A stretch of DNA of 42,057 nucleotides from NCBI GenBank assembly GCA_029782355.1, contig JAKOUY010000012.1, positions 1 to 42,057 on the forward strand, in the 5' to 3' direction. The notes under the pieces are model-generated. The model searched no databases, was not told the origin of the DNA, and worked only from the letters and a program-made list of their open reading frames with translations. Position 1 is the stretch's first letter, and every line of letters starts with the position of its first letter. Position numbers and translations under genes: made by a program. Source of the stretch: Actinomycetes bacterium. GTDB taxonomy: Bacteria; Actinomycetota; Acidimicrobiia; Acidimicrobiales; Ilumatobacteraceae. Shown one piece after another: positions 17,775-26,030 of the stretch.

Positions 17775-18908
17775 ATGGAAGTTCACCCGCAGTTCGGCAG
17801 GCGCCGGTTCCTCGTCGGCGGCGTCGGCGCTGCGCTCACCGCCGCCGGCGTGCTGGCCAGTATCGAGCGTGCCTCGGCCACCACCCCGCCCACCACCGCG
17901 TCGGGCGCGACCGGCGGAACCACTGCCAGCGGGACGGCCGTCGCCACGGGGGCGACCCCGGGCACGTCGTGGGGTGGGCCGGGCAAGGCCCTGAAGGCCT
18001 TCGGGGCCTACGCCACGGCCATTGAGGAGCCGTGGGACGGGGTCATCCATGCCGCCCTGCAGAACATCCCCAACGTGACCTACACGTTCAACGACAAGCT
18101 CGGCTACAGCGGCGACATGGAACGGGTGCTACGCGAGGTGTGCGAGGGCGACCAGCCGGATGTGGTGTTCGGTGACGCGTTCGGCAACGAGGATCCGGTG
18201 CGCGCCGTGGCCGCCGACTACCCGAAGATCGCCTTCGTGTTCGGCAGCGGCGGCGGGCCGGCCGAGCCCAACCTGTCGGTGTTCGACAACTGGATCCACG
18301 AGCCGGCCTACCTGGCGGGCATGCTGGCCGGTGGGATCAGCAAGTCGGGGGTGATCGGCGTGGTTGGCGGCATGCCGGTGCCGGAGGTCAACCGGATCGT
18401 CAACGCGTTCGTCGCCGGGGCGCAGAAGTCGAACCCGAAGATCGAGGTCAAGGTGACCTTCATCAACTCGTGGTTCGATCCGGCCGCGGCCAAGGAGGCG
18501 GCACTGGCGCAGATCGATGCCAAGGCGGACGTGCTGTTCGCCGAGCGTGCCGGCGTCATCGAGGCCGCCCAGGAGAAGGGGCTGGTGGCCATCGGCAACA
18601 TGAGCGACCAGTCCGCCGTCGCCCCCGACACCGTGCTGACCAGCTGCGTGTGGAGCATGACGCCCACCGTCGACTACGTGCTGAAGACCGTCGACGCCGG
18701 GGCCTACGCCGCCCAGGACCTCAAGGACTTCTCGATGATGGCCAAGGGCGGCGCATCGCTGGCGCCGATCAACGCCAAGCTGGCGTCGGCGGACCTGATC
18801 AAGTCGGTCACGGACGCCGAGGCCCAGATCCGCGCCGGGTCGCTGCGCGTCGACATCAACGAGGCCCAGCCGGCCGGCGCTGTCGTGAATGCGGCCACCG
18901 GAGGCTGA
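17775..18908 (+). CDS. BMP-family nucleoside ABC transporter substrate-binding protein
   Basis: This encodes 377 aa. A twin-arginine signal peptide begins GRRRFLVGG (residues 8-16), followed by a hydrophobic stretch and an Ala-rich cleavage region near residue 35, then a Thr/Gly-rich linker. The mature part has the BMP/Med (periplasmic-binding protein type I) fold, with GVIGVVGGMPVPEVNRIVNA and the AFAxGA-like segment FVAGAQKSNP. Family members bind nucleosides. ATG 17775 is preceded by GGGAGGT. It opens an operon of SBP, ATPase, two permeases and a deaminase. Tat export of a solute-binding protein implies folding before export. Confidence 0.88.
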   Translation: MEVHPQFGRRRFLVGGVGAALTAAGVLASIERASATTPPTTASGATGGTTASGTAVATGATPGTSWGGPGKALKAFGAYATAIEEPWDGVIHAALQNIPNVTYTFNDKLGYSGDMERVLREVCEGDQPDVVFGDAFGNEDPVRAVAADYPKIAFVFGSGGGPAEPNLSVFDNWIHEPAYLAGMLAGGISKSGVIGVVGGMPVPEVNRIVNAFVAGAQKSNPKIEVKVTFINSWFDPAAAKEAALAQIDAKADVLFAERAGVIEAAQEKGLVAIGNMSDQSAVAPDTVLTSCVWSMTPTVDYVLKTVDAGAYAAQDLKDFSMMAKGGASLAPINAKLASADLIKSVTDAEAQIRAGSLRVDINEAQPAGAVVNAATGG

Positions 18909-20457
18909 CCATCCGCCGGCCGTCCGGCTGAGCGGCATCACCAAGCGGTACGGCGGGCTGGTCGCCAACGACCAGGTGTCCCTGCACGTCGAGCGGGGCG
19001 AGATCCTCGGGCTGCTGGGCGAGAACGGTGCCGGGAAGTCGACGCTGATGCGCGTCCTCTACGGGTTGACCACACCCGATGCCGGCAGCATCGAGGTCGA
19101 CGGCCACCCGGTGCGGATGTCGTCGCCCGCCGCCGCCCGGCGGGCCGGGATCGGCATGGTCACCCAGCACTTCTCCCTCGTCGGACCGATGACGGTGGCC
19201 GAGAACGTCACGCTCGGGGCCACGCCACGGTGGATCGACCGCCGGGCCCTGGAGTCGTCGGTGCGCCAGGCCGCCGAGCGGGTCGGACTGCCGGTCGACC
19301 CGACCCGGCGGATCGACGACCTGGGCGTCGGCGAGCGCCAGCGCGTCGAGATCCTCAAGGCGCTGGTCAACGACTGCCGGGTGCTGATCCTCGACGAGCC
19401 CACCGCCGTGCTGACCCCGGTCGAGGTCGTCGGCCTGTTCGCCACCATTCGCCGGCTGACCGAGGCCGGCCTGGCGGTGGTGATCATCAGCCACAAGTTG
19501 CACGAGATCCGCGCCCTGTGCGACCGCGTCGCCGTGCTGCATCGCGGCCGGTTGGTGGGCACCTCGTCGCTGTCCGACGTGGACGACGACGAGTTGGTGG
19601 CGCTGATGGTCGGTGGTCACCACTCCACCGTCCCGACCGAGCGCACCGAGCCGCCCACGGAGCAGCCGGCGGCCGAGCCGGCTCCCGGCAAGCGACTGGC
19701 GCATCCGGAGCGCTCCGACACCGCCTTGGCGGTGGCCGCCGTGGTGGTCGAGGCACCGGGGAGTGGGGGGCGGCGGGTGCTCGACCGGGTCACCATCGCC
19801 GTCGGCCGGGGCGAGATCGTCGGCGTCGCCGGTGTGTCCGGCAACGGGCAGACGGAGTTGGTCGAGGTGCTGTGCGGCATGCGCCGGGTGGCCAGCGGAT
19901 CCGTCCACGTCGGGGCGACGAACGTGACCAACGCCTCGCCCGCCCAGGTGATCGCCGCCGGGCTCGGCCGGTTGGCCGAGGACCGTCACGGTGCCATCGT
20001 CCCGGAGCTGTCCGTCGCCCACAACCTGGTGCTCGAGCGGCTCGGCCAGTTCCGCCGGGGCTGGCGGCTGGACGAGACGGCGATCACCCGCCACGCCGAG
20101 CGGATGATCGAGCAGTTCGCCATCCGTGCCGAGCCGCACACCCGCCTCGGCACGCTGTCGGGCGGCAACATGCAGAAGGTCCTGCTGGCGCGGATGCTGT
20201 CGGGCGATCCGGTCGGGCTGGTCGTCGCCCAGCCGACCCGCGGCCTCGATCTTCACGCCACGGCGTACATCCGCGCCCAGCTGGTGGCGGCGCGCCAGCG
20301 CGGCGCCGGCATCCTGCTGGTCAGCGAGGACCTCGACGAGTTGCTGTCGGTAGCCGATCGGCTGGTGGTGCTCAGCGAGGGCCGCATCGCCGGCGAGCTG
20401 GCTGCGGCGCAGGCCACCGCCGAAACGGTGGGGGCGATCATGGCCGGTGCGGCGTGA
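18889..20457 (+). CDS. Tandem-domain ABC ATPase of nucleoside importer (NupA/RbsA-like)
   Basis: This encodes 522 aa with two ABC domains. The first has Walker A GENGAGKST, an unusual signature LGVGERQRV and Walker B LILDEPTAVL. The second has the degenerate GVSGNGQTE P-loop and LSGGNMQKV signature typical of sugar and nucleoside RbsA/NupA-type proteins. A Pro/Glu-rich linker near residues 248-270 joins them. It overlaps the SBP gene by 20 nt and the next permease by 4 nt (GTGA). It energises nucleoside uptake. Confidence 0.9.
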   Translation: MRPPEADHPPAVRLSGITKRYGGLVANDQVSLHVERGEILGLLGENGAGKSTLMRVLYGLTTPDAGSIEVDGHPVRMSSPAAARRAGIGMVTQHFSLVGPMTVAENVTLGATPRWIDRRALESSVRQAAERVGLPVDPTRRIDDLGVGERQRVEILKALVNDCRVLILDEPTAVLTPVEVVGLFATIRRLTEAGLAVVIISHKLHEIRALCDRVAVLHRGRLVGTSSLSDVDDDELVALMVGGHHSTVPTERTEPPTEQPAAEPAPGKRLAHPERSDTALAVAAVVVEAPGSGGRRVLDRVTIAVGRGEIVGVAGVSGNGQTELVEVLCGMRRVASGSVHVGATNVTNASPAQVIAAGLGRLAEDRHGAIVPELSVAHNLVLERLGQFRRGWRLDETAITRHAERMIEQFAIRAEPHTRLGTLSGGNMQKVLLARMLSGDPVGLVVAQPTRGLDLHATAYIRAQLVAARQRGAGILLVSEDLDELLSVADRLVVLSEGRIAGELAAAQATAETVGAIMAGAA

Positions 20458-21524
20458 AGCTGCAGTTCGCCGAACGCCCCGAGCGCTCGCTGGCCCGTCA
20501 GGTGATCCTGCCGCTCGCGGCCGTGGTCGTCACCCTCGGTATCACCTCCACGGCGGTCGTCGGCGCCGGCGCCAATCCCCTGACGGCCTTCCGCAAGATC
20601 CTGTTCACGCCGCTGTCGTCGCGCTTCGGGTGGTTCGAGATGCTGGTCTCGGCCACGCCGCTGATCCTCACCGGCACCGCCGTGGTGGTCGCCTTCTCCT
20701 GCGGCTACTACTCGATCGGGGCCGAAGGTCAGCTGACCGCTGGGGCGATCACGGCCACCTGGGTGGGCATCCGCCTCGGTGGCTGGCCGACCCCGCTGGC
20801 CATCGTGGCCATGGTCGGCGCCGGGGCGCTGGGCGGGGTGCTGTGGGCGCTGCCGCCGGCCCTGTTGCGGGTCCGCTTCGGGATCGACGAGGTGGTGACC
20901 ACGCTGCTGCTCAACCCGGTGGCCACCCTGGTGGTCTCCGGGTTGTTGAACGGGCCGTGGCGCAACTCGACCACGCACTACCCCGAGTCCGACCCGATCG
21001 CTGGGCCCGCTCGCCTGCCCCGTCTGTTCGACCGCTCCCGCTTGCACCTCGGGCTGATCCTGGCGGTGGCGGTCGCCGTGGCGGTGTGGTTCGTGCTCAG
21101 CCGCACGGTCACCGGGCTACGTGCCCGGGCCATCGGTCAGGCGGCGCACGCCGCCCGCTTCGCCGGCCTGCGCGTCGAGCGGACGATGCTCGGCGCGGCA
21201 CTGGCCAGCGGGGCCATCGCCGGGCTGGCCGGGATGAACGATGTGGCCGGCACCCAGTTCAAGCTGTCCGAGGGCCTGGCCGACGGCAAGGGCTACACCG
21301 GCATCGTCATCGCCACCCTCGCCGGGCTGACCATCGTCGGCGTGGTCGGCGGGGCGATCCTCTTGGGGCTGGTGAAGATGGGCTCGACCTCGGCCAGCCG
21401 CAGCCTCGGCGTCCCCTCGCAGATCGCCGAGATCATCACCGGCTGCCTGCTGCTGGTCACCGTGGCGCTGATGGTGCTGAAGCGCTACCGGATCCGCCTG
21501 GTTCGCGGTGGAGGTCGTCGGTGA
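20454..21524 (+). CDS. Nucleoside ABC transporter permease (NupB-like)
   Basis: This encodes 356 aa from GTG 20454, overlapping the ATPase stop as GTGA. It has about 9-10 hydrophobic helices of the BPD_transp_2 family. Landmarks are the YYSIGAEGQLTAGAI segment, the cytoplasmic RFGIDEVVTTLLLNPVA loop, and the TGLRARAIGQAAHAARFAGL coupling region. It pairs with the following permease. Confidence 0.88.
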   Translation: MKLQFAERPERSLARQVILPLAAVVVTLGITSTAVVGAGANPLTAFRKILFTPLSSRFGWFEMLVSATPLILTGTAVVVAFSCGYYSIGAEGQLTAGAITATWVGIRLGGWPTPLAIVAMVGAGALGGVLWALPPALLRVRFGIDEVVTTLLLNPVATLVVSGLLNGPWRNSTTHYPESDPIAGPARLPRLFDRSRLHLGLILAVAVAVAVWFVLSRTVTGLRARAIGQAAHAARFAGLRVERTMLGAALASGAIAGLAGMNDVAGTQFKLSEGLADGKGYTGIVIATLAGLTIVGVVGGAILLGLVKMGSTSASRSLGVPSQIAEIITGCLLLVTVALMVLKRYRIRLVRGGGRR

Positions 21525-22429
21525 GCTTCGCCCTCGACGTCGCCGCGGCGACCCTCCGACTCGGCACCCCCTTGGCGCTCGGCGCCAGCGGAGAGGTGAT
21601 CTGCGAGCGAGCCGGCGTGCTGAACCTCGGCATCGAGGGGACCATGTACGCCGGGGCGTTCTTCGGCTTCCTGGCAGCCTACGAGACCGGATCGGTGTGG
21701 TGGGGGGTGCCCGTCGGCGTCGCCGTGGGCGTTGCCGCCGGGTGGCTGCTCTCCTGGTTCGTCGTCACCCTCGGGGTCAGCCAGCACACCGCCGGCCTCG
21801 GTCTGACCCTCGGGTTGATCGGCGTGTGCGACTTCGTCAACCGGCTGGTGGTGTCGAAGAACTCGTCGGCGCTGGCCAAGATCCGACCGTTCGGGCAGTG
21901 GGACCCGTTCGGCTGGGGCGGCGTGTTCCAGCAGTACTGGCTGACCTACGTGACCTTCCTCGTGCTGGTCCCGATGGTCGCCGTGCTGATGCGGCGGACC
22001 AGCTTCGGTCTGGCGGTCACCGCGGTGGGCGAGAACCCCGAGGCCGCCGACGTCGCCGGGATCGACGTGGCTCGGGTCCGCCGCCGGGCACTGCTGCTCG
22101 GTGGCGGGCTGATGGGCTTGGCCGGAGCGTTCATCACCCTGTTCCAGGTCGGCTCGTTCACCCTCGACATCGTCAACGGCCGCGGCTGGGTGTGCCTGGC
22201 GCTGGTCATCTTCGGCCGCTGGCGGCCGTGGCCGGCGGTGCTCGGCGGAGTCCTGTTCGCCGCCGTCACCGCGCTGCAGTTCCGCCTGCGGATCCTGTCG
22301 GGGTGGTCGGGTGTTCCCTTCGAGCTGTTGCTCGCCCTGCCGTTCCTGGTCACGATCCTGGCCCTGGCCGTCTCCGGCCGGGGCGCCCGCTATCCAGGCG
22401 CCTACCTCAAGCCGTACCGCCGCCATTGA
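21521..22429 (+). CDS. Nucleoside ABC transporter permease (NupC-like)
   Basis: This encodes 302 aa from GTG 21521, overlapping the previous stop as GTGA. A BPD_transp_2 permease with the typical GASGEVICERAGVLNLGIEG start, the RRTSFGLAVTAVGENPEAAD coupling loop and several hydrophobic helices. It is the second membrane subunit of the BMP-type importer. Confidence 0.88.
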   Translation: MSFALDVAAATLRLGTPLALGASGEVICERAGVLNLGIEGTMYAGAFFGFLAAYETGSVWWGVPVGVAVGVAAGWLLSWFVVTLGVSQHTAGLGLTLGLIGVCDFVNRLVVSKNSSALAKIRPFGQWDPFGWGGVFQQYWLTYVTFLVLVPMVAVLMRRTSFGLAVTAVGENPEAADVAGIDVARVRRRALLLGGGLMGLAGAFITLFQVGSFTLDIVNGRGWVCLALVIFGRWRPWPAVLGGVLFAAVTALQFRLRILSGWSGVPFELLLALPFLVTILALAVSGRGARYPGAYLKPYRRH

Positions 22430-22454
22430 GCCCCGACCCGGCAAGGAGCACCCG

Positions 22455-22913
22455 ATGACACTGACCGACGACGATCGCCGATACCTGCAGGTCGCCATCG
22501 ACGAGGCCCGCCAGGGGTTGGCCGAAGGCGGCATCCCGATCGGCGCCGCACTGGTGGCCGACGGGCGAGTCCTCGGGGCAGGCCACAACCGCCGGGTGCA
22601 GATGGGGTCGGCGATCCGCCATGGCGAGACCGACGCCCTCGAGCGCGCCGGGCGCCACCCGGCGGCGGTGTACCGCCGAGCCACGATGTACACCACCCTG
22701 TCGCCGTGCCACATGTGCACCGGGGCGATCCTGCTGTACGGCATCGGCCGGGTGGTCATCGGTGAGCATCGCACCTTCCTGGGGGCCGAGGATCTGCTCG
22801 CTCAGCACGGGGTGGAGGTGATCGTCGCCGACGACCCGGCGTGCACGTCGATGATGGAGGCGTTCATCGCCGCCAACCCGGAGCTGTGGAACGAGGACAT
22901 CGGCGAGGAATGA
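22455..22913 (+). CDS. Cytosine deaminase, yeast Fcy1-like (CDA fold)
   Basis: This encodes 152 aa. The zinc site is clear: His56-Gly-Glu58 and Pro84-Cys85-x2-Cys88 within TLSPCHMCTGAILLYG. The whole-length pattern, including PIGAALVADGRVLGAGHNRR and the C-terminal ELWNEDIGEE (compare the yeast ending DWFEDIGE), resembles fungal cytosine deaminase much more than bacterial CodA or tRNA adenosine deaminase. It probably converts cytosine, or a related base, to uracil plus ammonia. An AAGGAG ribosome binding site lies 6 nt before ATG 22455. Position after the nucleoside importer and opposite the nucleoside hydrolase fits pyrimidine salvage. Confidence 0.87.
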   Translation: MTLTDDDRRYLQVAIDEARQGLAEGGIPIGAALVADGRVLGAGHNRRVQMGSAIRHGETDALERAGRHPAAVYRRATMYTTLSPCHMCTGAILLYGIGRVVIGEHRTFLGAEDLLAQHGVEVIVADDPACTSMMEAFIAANPELWNEDIGEE

Positions 22914-22952
22914 GCGCCGGGCCGCGGACGTGTCGGGAGCGGGGGTGAGCGG

Positions 22953-24371
22953 GTGGAGCAGCTGAACTTCCTCGATCTGGCGATGATCAGCGCCGAGCAG
23001 CCCCATGCCCCGTACCACCTGTGCATGGCCGGGATCTACGACCCGTCGACGAGCCCGCGTCGTGCTCCGGGCTATGACGACATCGTCGCCAAGCTGGATT
23101 CGCTGGTGCCACGCCTGCCGGCCCTGCGCCGGGCGATCCGCCGGGTCCCGCTGGAGCTCGACCGGCCGTACTGGGTCGACGACCCACGCTTCGACCTCGC
23201 CCACCACGTGCGCCGGCTGCGCCTCGCCGCGCCGGGCGACTGGCGCCAGTACCGCGACCTGGTGGCCGAGCTCAACGCCCGCCCCCTCGACATGACCCGG
23301 CCGCCGTGGGAGCTGTTCGTCATCGAGGGGGTCGACGCGGTCGACGGGTGCCCGCCGGGGTGCTTCGCCACGGTGCTGAAGATCCACCACTGTGTCATCG
23401 ACGGCTCGAGCGGGGTCCAGCTGTACAACGACCTCCACGACCGGACCGCCGATGCCCCGGCGACGGCGCGCCCGCAGGGGTGGTCCCCCGAGACCGTTCC
23501 GAGCGGTGCCGAACTGGTGGGTCGGGCGGCCGTCAACGCCCTGGTCAACCCGGTTCGCGCGGCCCGCTCCCTGCTCGGCAACCTCGGCGACATCGGTCGA
23601 GAGCTGGCGGCCAACCGCCAGCGACCCGAGAGCCACGGCCATCCGGTGTGCCGGACCCGCTTCAACCAGCGCGTCGGGCCCGAGCGAGCGTGGGAGGAGG
23701 CCCGCTGCACGCTCGACGATCTGCGCCGGGTCAAGCGACTGTCTGCCGGAGCGACGATCAACGACGTCTGCATCAGCGTCGTCGGCCGGGCGCTGCGCGG
23801 CTACCTCACCGACATCGGTGAGCCGCCGGCGTGCCCGCTGGTGACCTCCGTGCCGGTGTCGACCCGGGCGCCGGGCCAGGTCGGCGGGGGCAACCAGGTC
23901 AGCATGATCACCGTGTCGATGCACGCCGAGCTGGACGATCCGGTCGAGCGGTTGGCGGCCATCCACCTGGAGACCTCGGCCAAGAAGGCCACCCAGCACG
24001 GCGTGGCCATGCCGGTGCTGCGCGAGCTGGCCCAGGCGCTGCCCGGCGCGCTGATCGGCTCGGTGGTCCGGGCGCTGACCCCGCTGATGGGTCGGGCCGC
24101 GCCGCAGTACAACACCATCGTCACCAACGTGCCCGGGCCGGCGGACGACCAGTACCTGCTGGGCTGCAAGCTGGTGCGCAGCTCGGGATGCCCACCGGTG
24201 CAGGACGGAGCCGGTCTGTTCCACAGCGTGTCCAGCTTCGCCGGCGGGTTCTTGTTCACGTTCAACGCCGACCGCGCCGCGCTCCCCGACCCGGAGCGCT
24301 ATCGGGCCAAGCTGGAGGCGTCGATCGCCGAGCACCTCGCCGCGGCCGGCGCTCCTGGCATGCCGTCCTGA
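22953..24371 (+). CDS. Wax ester synthase/diacylglycerol acyltransferase (WS/DGAT)
   Basis: This encodes 472 aa from GTG 22953 with GGGAG upstream. The catalytic HHxxxDG motif is HHCVIDG at 145-151, followed by GSSG. The PLDMTRPPWELFVIEG block upstream and the C-terminal NTIVTNVPGPADDQYLLGC block are conserved WS/DGAT features. The enzyme transfers acyl-CoA acyl groups to diacylglycerol or fatty alcohols to make storage triacylglycerol or wax. It sits between the nucleoside operon and the anthranilate-type operon with no obvious link to either. Confidence 0.92.
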   Translation: MEQLNFLDLAMISAEQPHAPYHLCMAGIYDPSTSPRRAPGYDDIVAKLDSLVPRLPALRRAIRRVPLELDRPYWVDDPRFDLAHHVRRLRLAAPGDWRQYRDLVAELNARPLDMTRPPWELFVIEGVDAVDGCPPGCFATVLKIHHCVIDGSSGVQLYNDLHDRTADAPATARPQGWSPETVPSGAELVGRAAVNALVNPVRAARSLLGNLGDIGRELAANRQRPESHGHPVCRTRFNQRVGPERAWEEARCTLDDLRRVKRLSAGATINDVCISVVGRALRGYLTDIGEPPACPLVTSVPVSTRAPGQVGGGNQVSMITVSMHAELDDPVERLAAIHLETSAKKATQHGVAMPVLRELAQALPGALIGSVVRALTPLMGRAAPQYNTIVTNVPGPADDQYLLGCKLVRSSGCPPVQDGAGLFHSVSSFAGGFLFTFNADRAALPDPERYRAKLEASIAEHLAAAGAPGMPS

Positions 24372-24394
24372 CGACGACCGTCACGACGGCGCAC

Positions 24395-24400
24395 TACAGT
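24395..24400 (+). promoter_or_regulatory. -10 box of leaderless aryl-CoA ligase operon
   Basis: TACAGT lies exactly 7 nt before ATG 24408, and no ribosome binding site precedes the ATG. It marks the start of the six-gene aromatic operon. Confidence 0.55.
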
Positions 24401-24407
24401 CGGCGCG

Positions 24408-26030
24408 ATGGGGATCCCGTCCGCGCCAACCGGCTTCGTCGACACCTTCGCCCGTGATCACCTGCCCGATCCACTGGCCCAGCCGGTGTACCGGTGGGAT
24501 CACCCGGCGCTGGCCTACCCCGATCGGCTGAACTGTGCCGCCGAGCTGCTCGACGCCAACGTCGCCGCCGGCCACGGAGCGCGCCCCTGCCTGGCCGACG
24601 CCGACGGCAACCGGTGGACCTATGCCGAGGTCCTGAACTGGTCGAACCGGATCGCCAACGTGCTGATGTTCGAACGCAACCTGGTGCCCGGCAACCGCGT
24701 CCTGCTGCGCGGCCCGAACAACCCGTGGCTGGCGGCGTGCTGGCTGGCCGTGCAGAAGGCCGGACTGGTGGCCGTCGTGACCATGCCGCTGCTGCGCACC
24801 GGCGAGCTGCGGGCGATCATCGACAAGGCGCGCGTCGACCTGGCGCTGTGCGATGACCGCTACCTGGACGAGTTGCGGCCCGCCGGCTCGATGCCGATCA
24901 TCGGCTACGGACCCGAGAGCGAGCTGGCCGACGCCATCCGTCACGCCTCGCCGAGCTTCGACCCGTGCGACACCGCCGCCGATGACGTCTCGCTGATCGC
25001 CTTCACCAGCGGCACGACCGGGCAACCGAAGGGTTGCGTGCACTTCCATCGCGACGTGTTGGCCATCGCCGACACGTTCAGCCGCTCGATCGTCCAGCCC
25101 GAAGCCGACGACGTGTTCGCCGGCAGCCCGCCGCTGGCCTTCACCTTCGGACTCGGCGGCCTGCTGATCTTCCCGTTGCGCGCCGCGGCCTGTGCCCTGC
25201 TGCTGGAGCAGGCCGCTCCCCCGGCGTTGCTCGAGGCAATCGGCCGCCACGGAGTGACCATCACCTGGACGGCCCCGACCGCCTACCGGGCCATGCTCGA
25301 CGGCATCGGGCAGCACGACCTGTCCTCGCTGCGCAAGGGAGTGGCGGCCGGCGAGGCCCTGCCGCTGTCCATCCGCCGGGCCTGGCGCGACGCCACCGGC
25401 ATCAACCTGATCGACGGCCTCGGTGCCACCGAGATGCTCCACGTGTTCATCTCGGCCGCTCCCGACGAGGTGGTGGACGGCTCCGTCGGCCGACCGATTC
25501 CCGGGTTCGAAGCCAAGATCGTCGACGACGAGGGCAACGAGCTGCCCGACGGCGAGGTCGGTCGGGTGGCCGTGCGCGGACCGACCGGCTGCCGGTACCT
25601 GGCAGATGCTCGGCAGCTGACCTACGTGCGTGACGGCTGGAACTACCCGGGCGACTCGATGCGTCGGGACGCCGACGGCAACTACTGGTACGTCGCCCGG
25701 GCCGACGACATGATCATCTCCGCCGGCTACAACATCGCCGGACCGGAGGTGGAGGCCGCCCTGCTGGGCCACCCGGCCGTGGCCGAGTGCGCCTGCGTGG
25801 CGGCCCCGGACGAGCGGCGCGGCCACATCGTCAAGGCCTACGTGGTGGTGCGTGACGGGTTCGCCGCCACCCCGCAGCTGGTGACCGAGCTGCAGGACCA
25901 CGTCAAGGCGACGATCGCCCCGTACAAGTACCCGCGGGCCATCGAGTTCCGCGACGAGCTGCCGCGCACCCAGACCGGCAAGCTGCAGCGTTTCGTCCTC
26001 CGCCAGCAGGCGGCGGAGATCCCGTCGTGA
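24408..26030 (+). CDS. Aryl-CoA ligase, probable 2-aminobenzoate-CoA ligase
   Basis: This encodes 540 aa of the AMP-forming ANL superfamily. It has the phosphate loop AFTSGTTGQPKGCVHFHRD, the GLGATEMLHVFISA block, the hinge-region GWNYPGDSMRRDADG and RADDMIISAGYNIAGPEVE, and the catalytic Lys in RTQTGKLQRF. The N-terminal PVYRWDHPALAYPDRLNCAA and the overall pattern resemble benzoate/2-aminobenzoate-CoA ligases rather than fatty-acid ligases. It would activate an aromatic acid with ATP and CoA. The 2-aminobenzoate assignment rests mainly on the monooxygenase/reductase at 31434-33761. First gene of an operon; the next gene overlaps by 4 bp. Confidence 0.85.
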   Translation: MGIPSAPTGFVDTFARDHLPDPLAQPVYRWDHPALAYPDRLNCAAELLDANVAAGHGARPCLADADGNRWTYAEVLNWSNRIANVLMFERNLVPGNRVLLRGPNNPWLAACWLAVQKAGLVAVVTMPLLRTGELRAIIDKARVDLALCDDRYLDELRPAGSMPIIGYGPESELADAIRHASPSFDPCDTAADDVSLIAFTSGTTGQPKGCVHFHRDVLAIADTFSRSIVQPEADDVFAGSPPLAFTFGLGGLLIFPLRAAACALLLEQAAPPALLEAIGRHGVTITWTAPTAYRAMLDGIGQHDLSSLRKGVAAGEALPLSIRRAWRDATGINLIDGLGATEMLHVFISAAPDEVVDGSVGRPIPGFEAKIVDDEGNELPDGEVGRVAVRGPTGCRYLADARQLTYVRDGWNYPGDSMRRDADGNYWYVARADDMIISAGYNIAGPEVEAALLGHPAVAECACVAAPDERRGHIVKAYVVVRDGFAATPQLVTELQDHVKATIAPYKYPRAIEFRDELPRTQTGKLQRFVLRQQAAEIPS

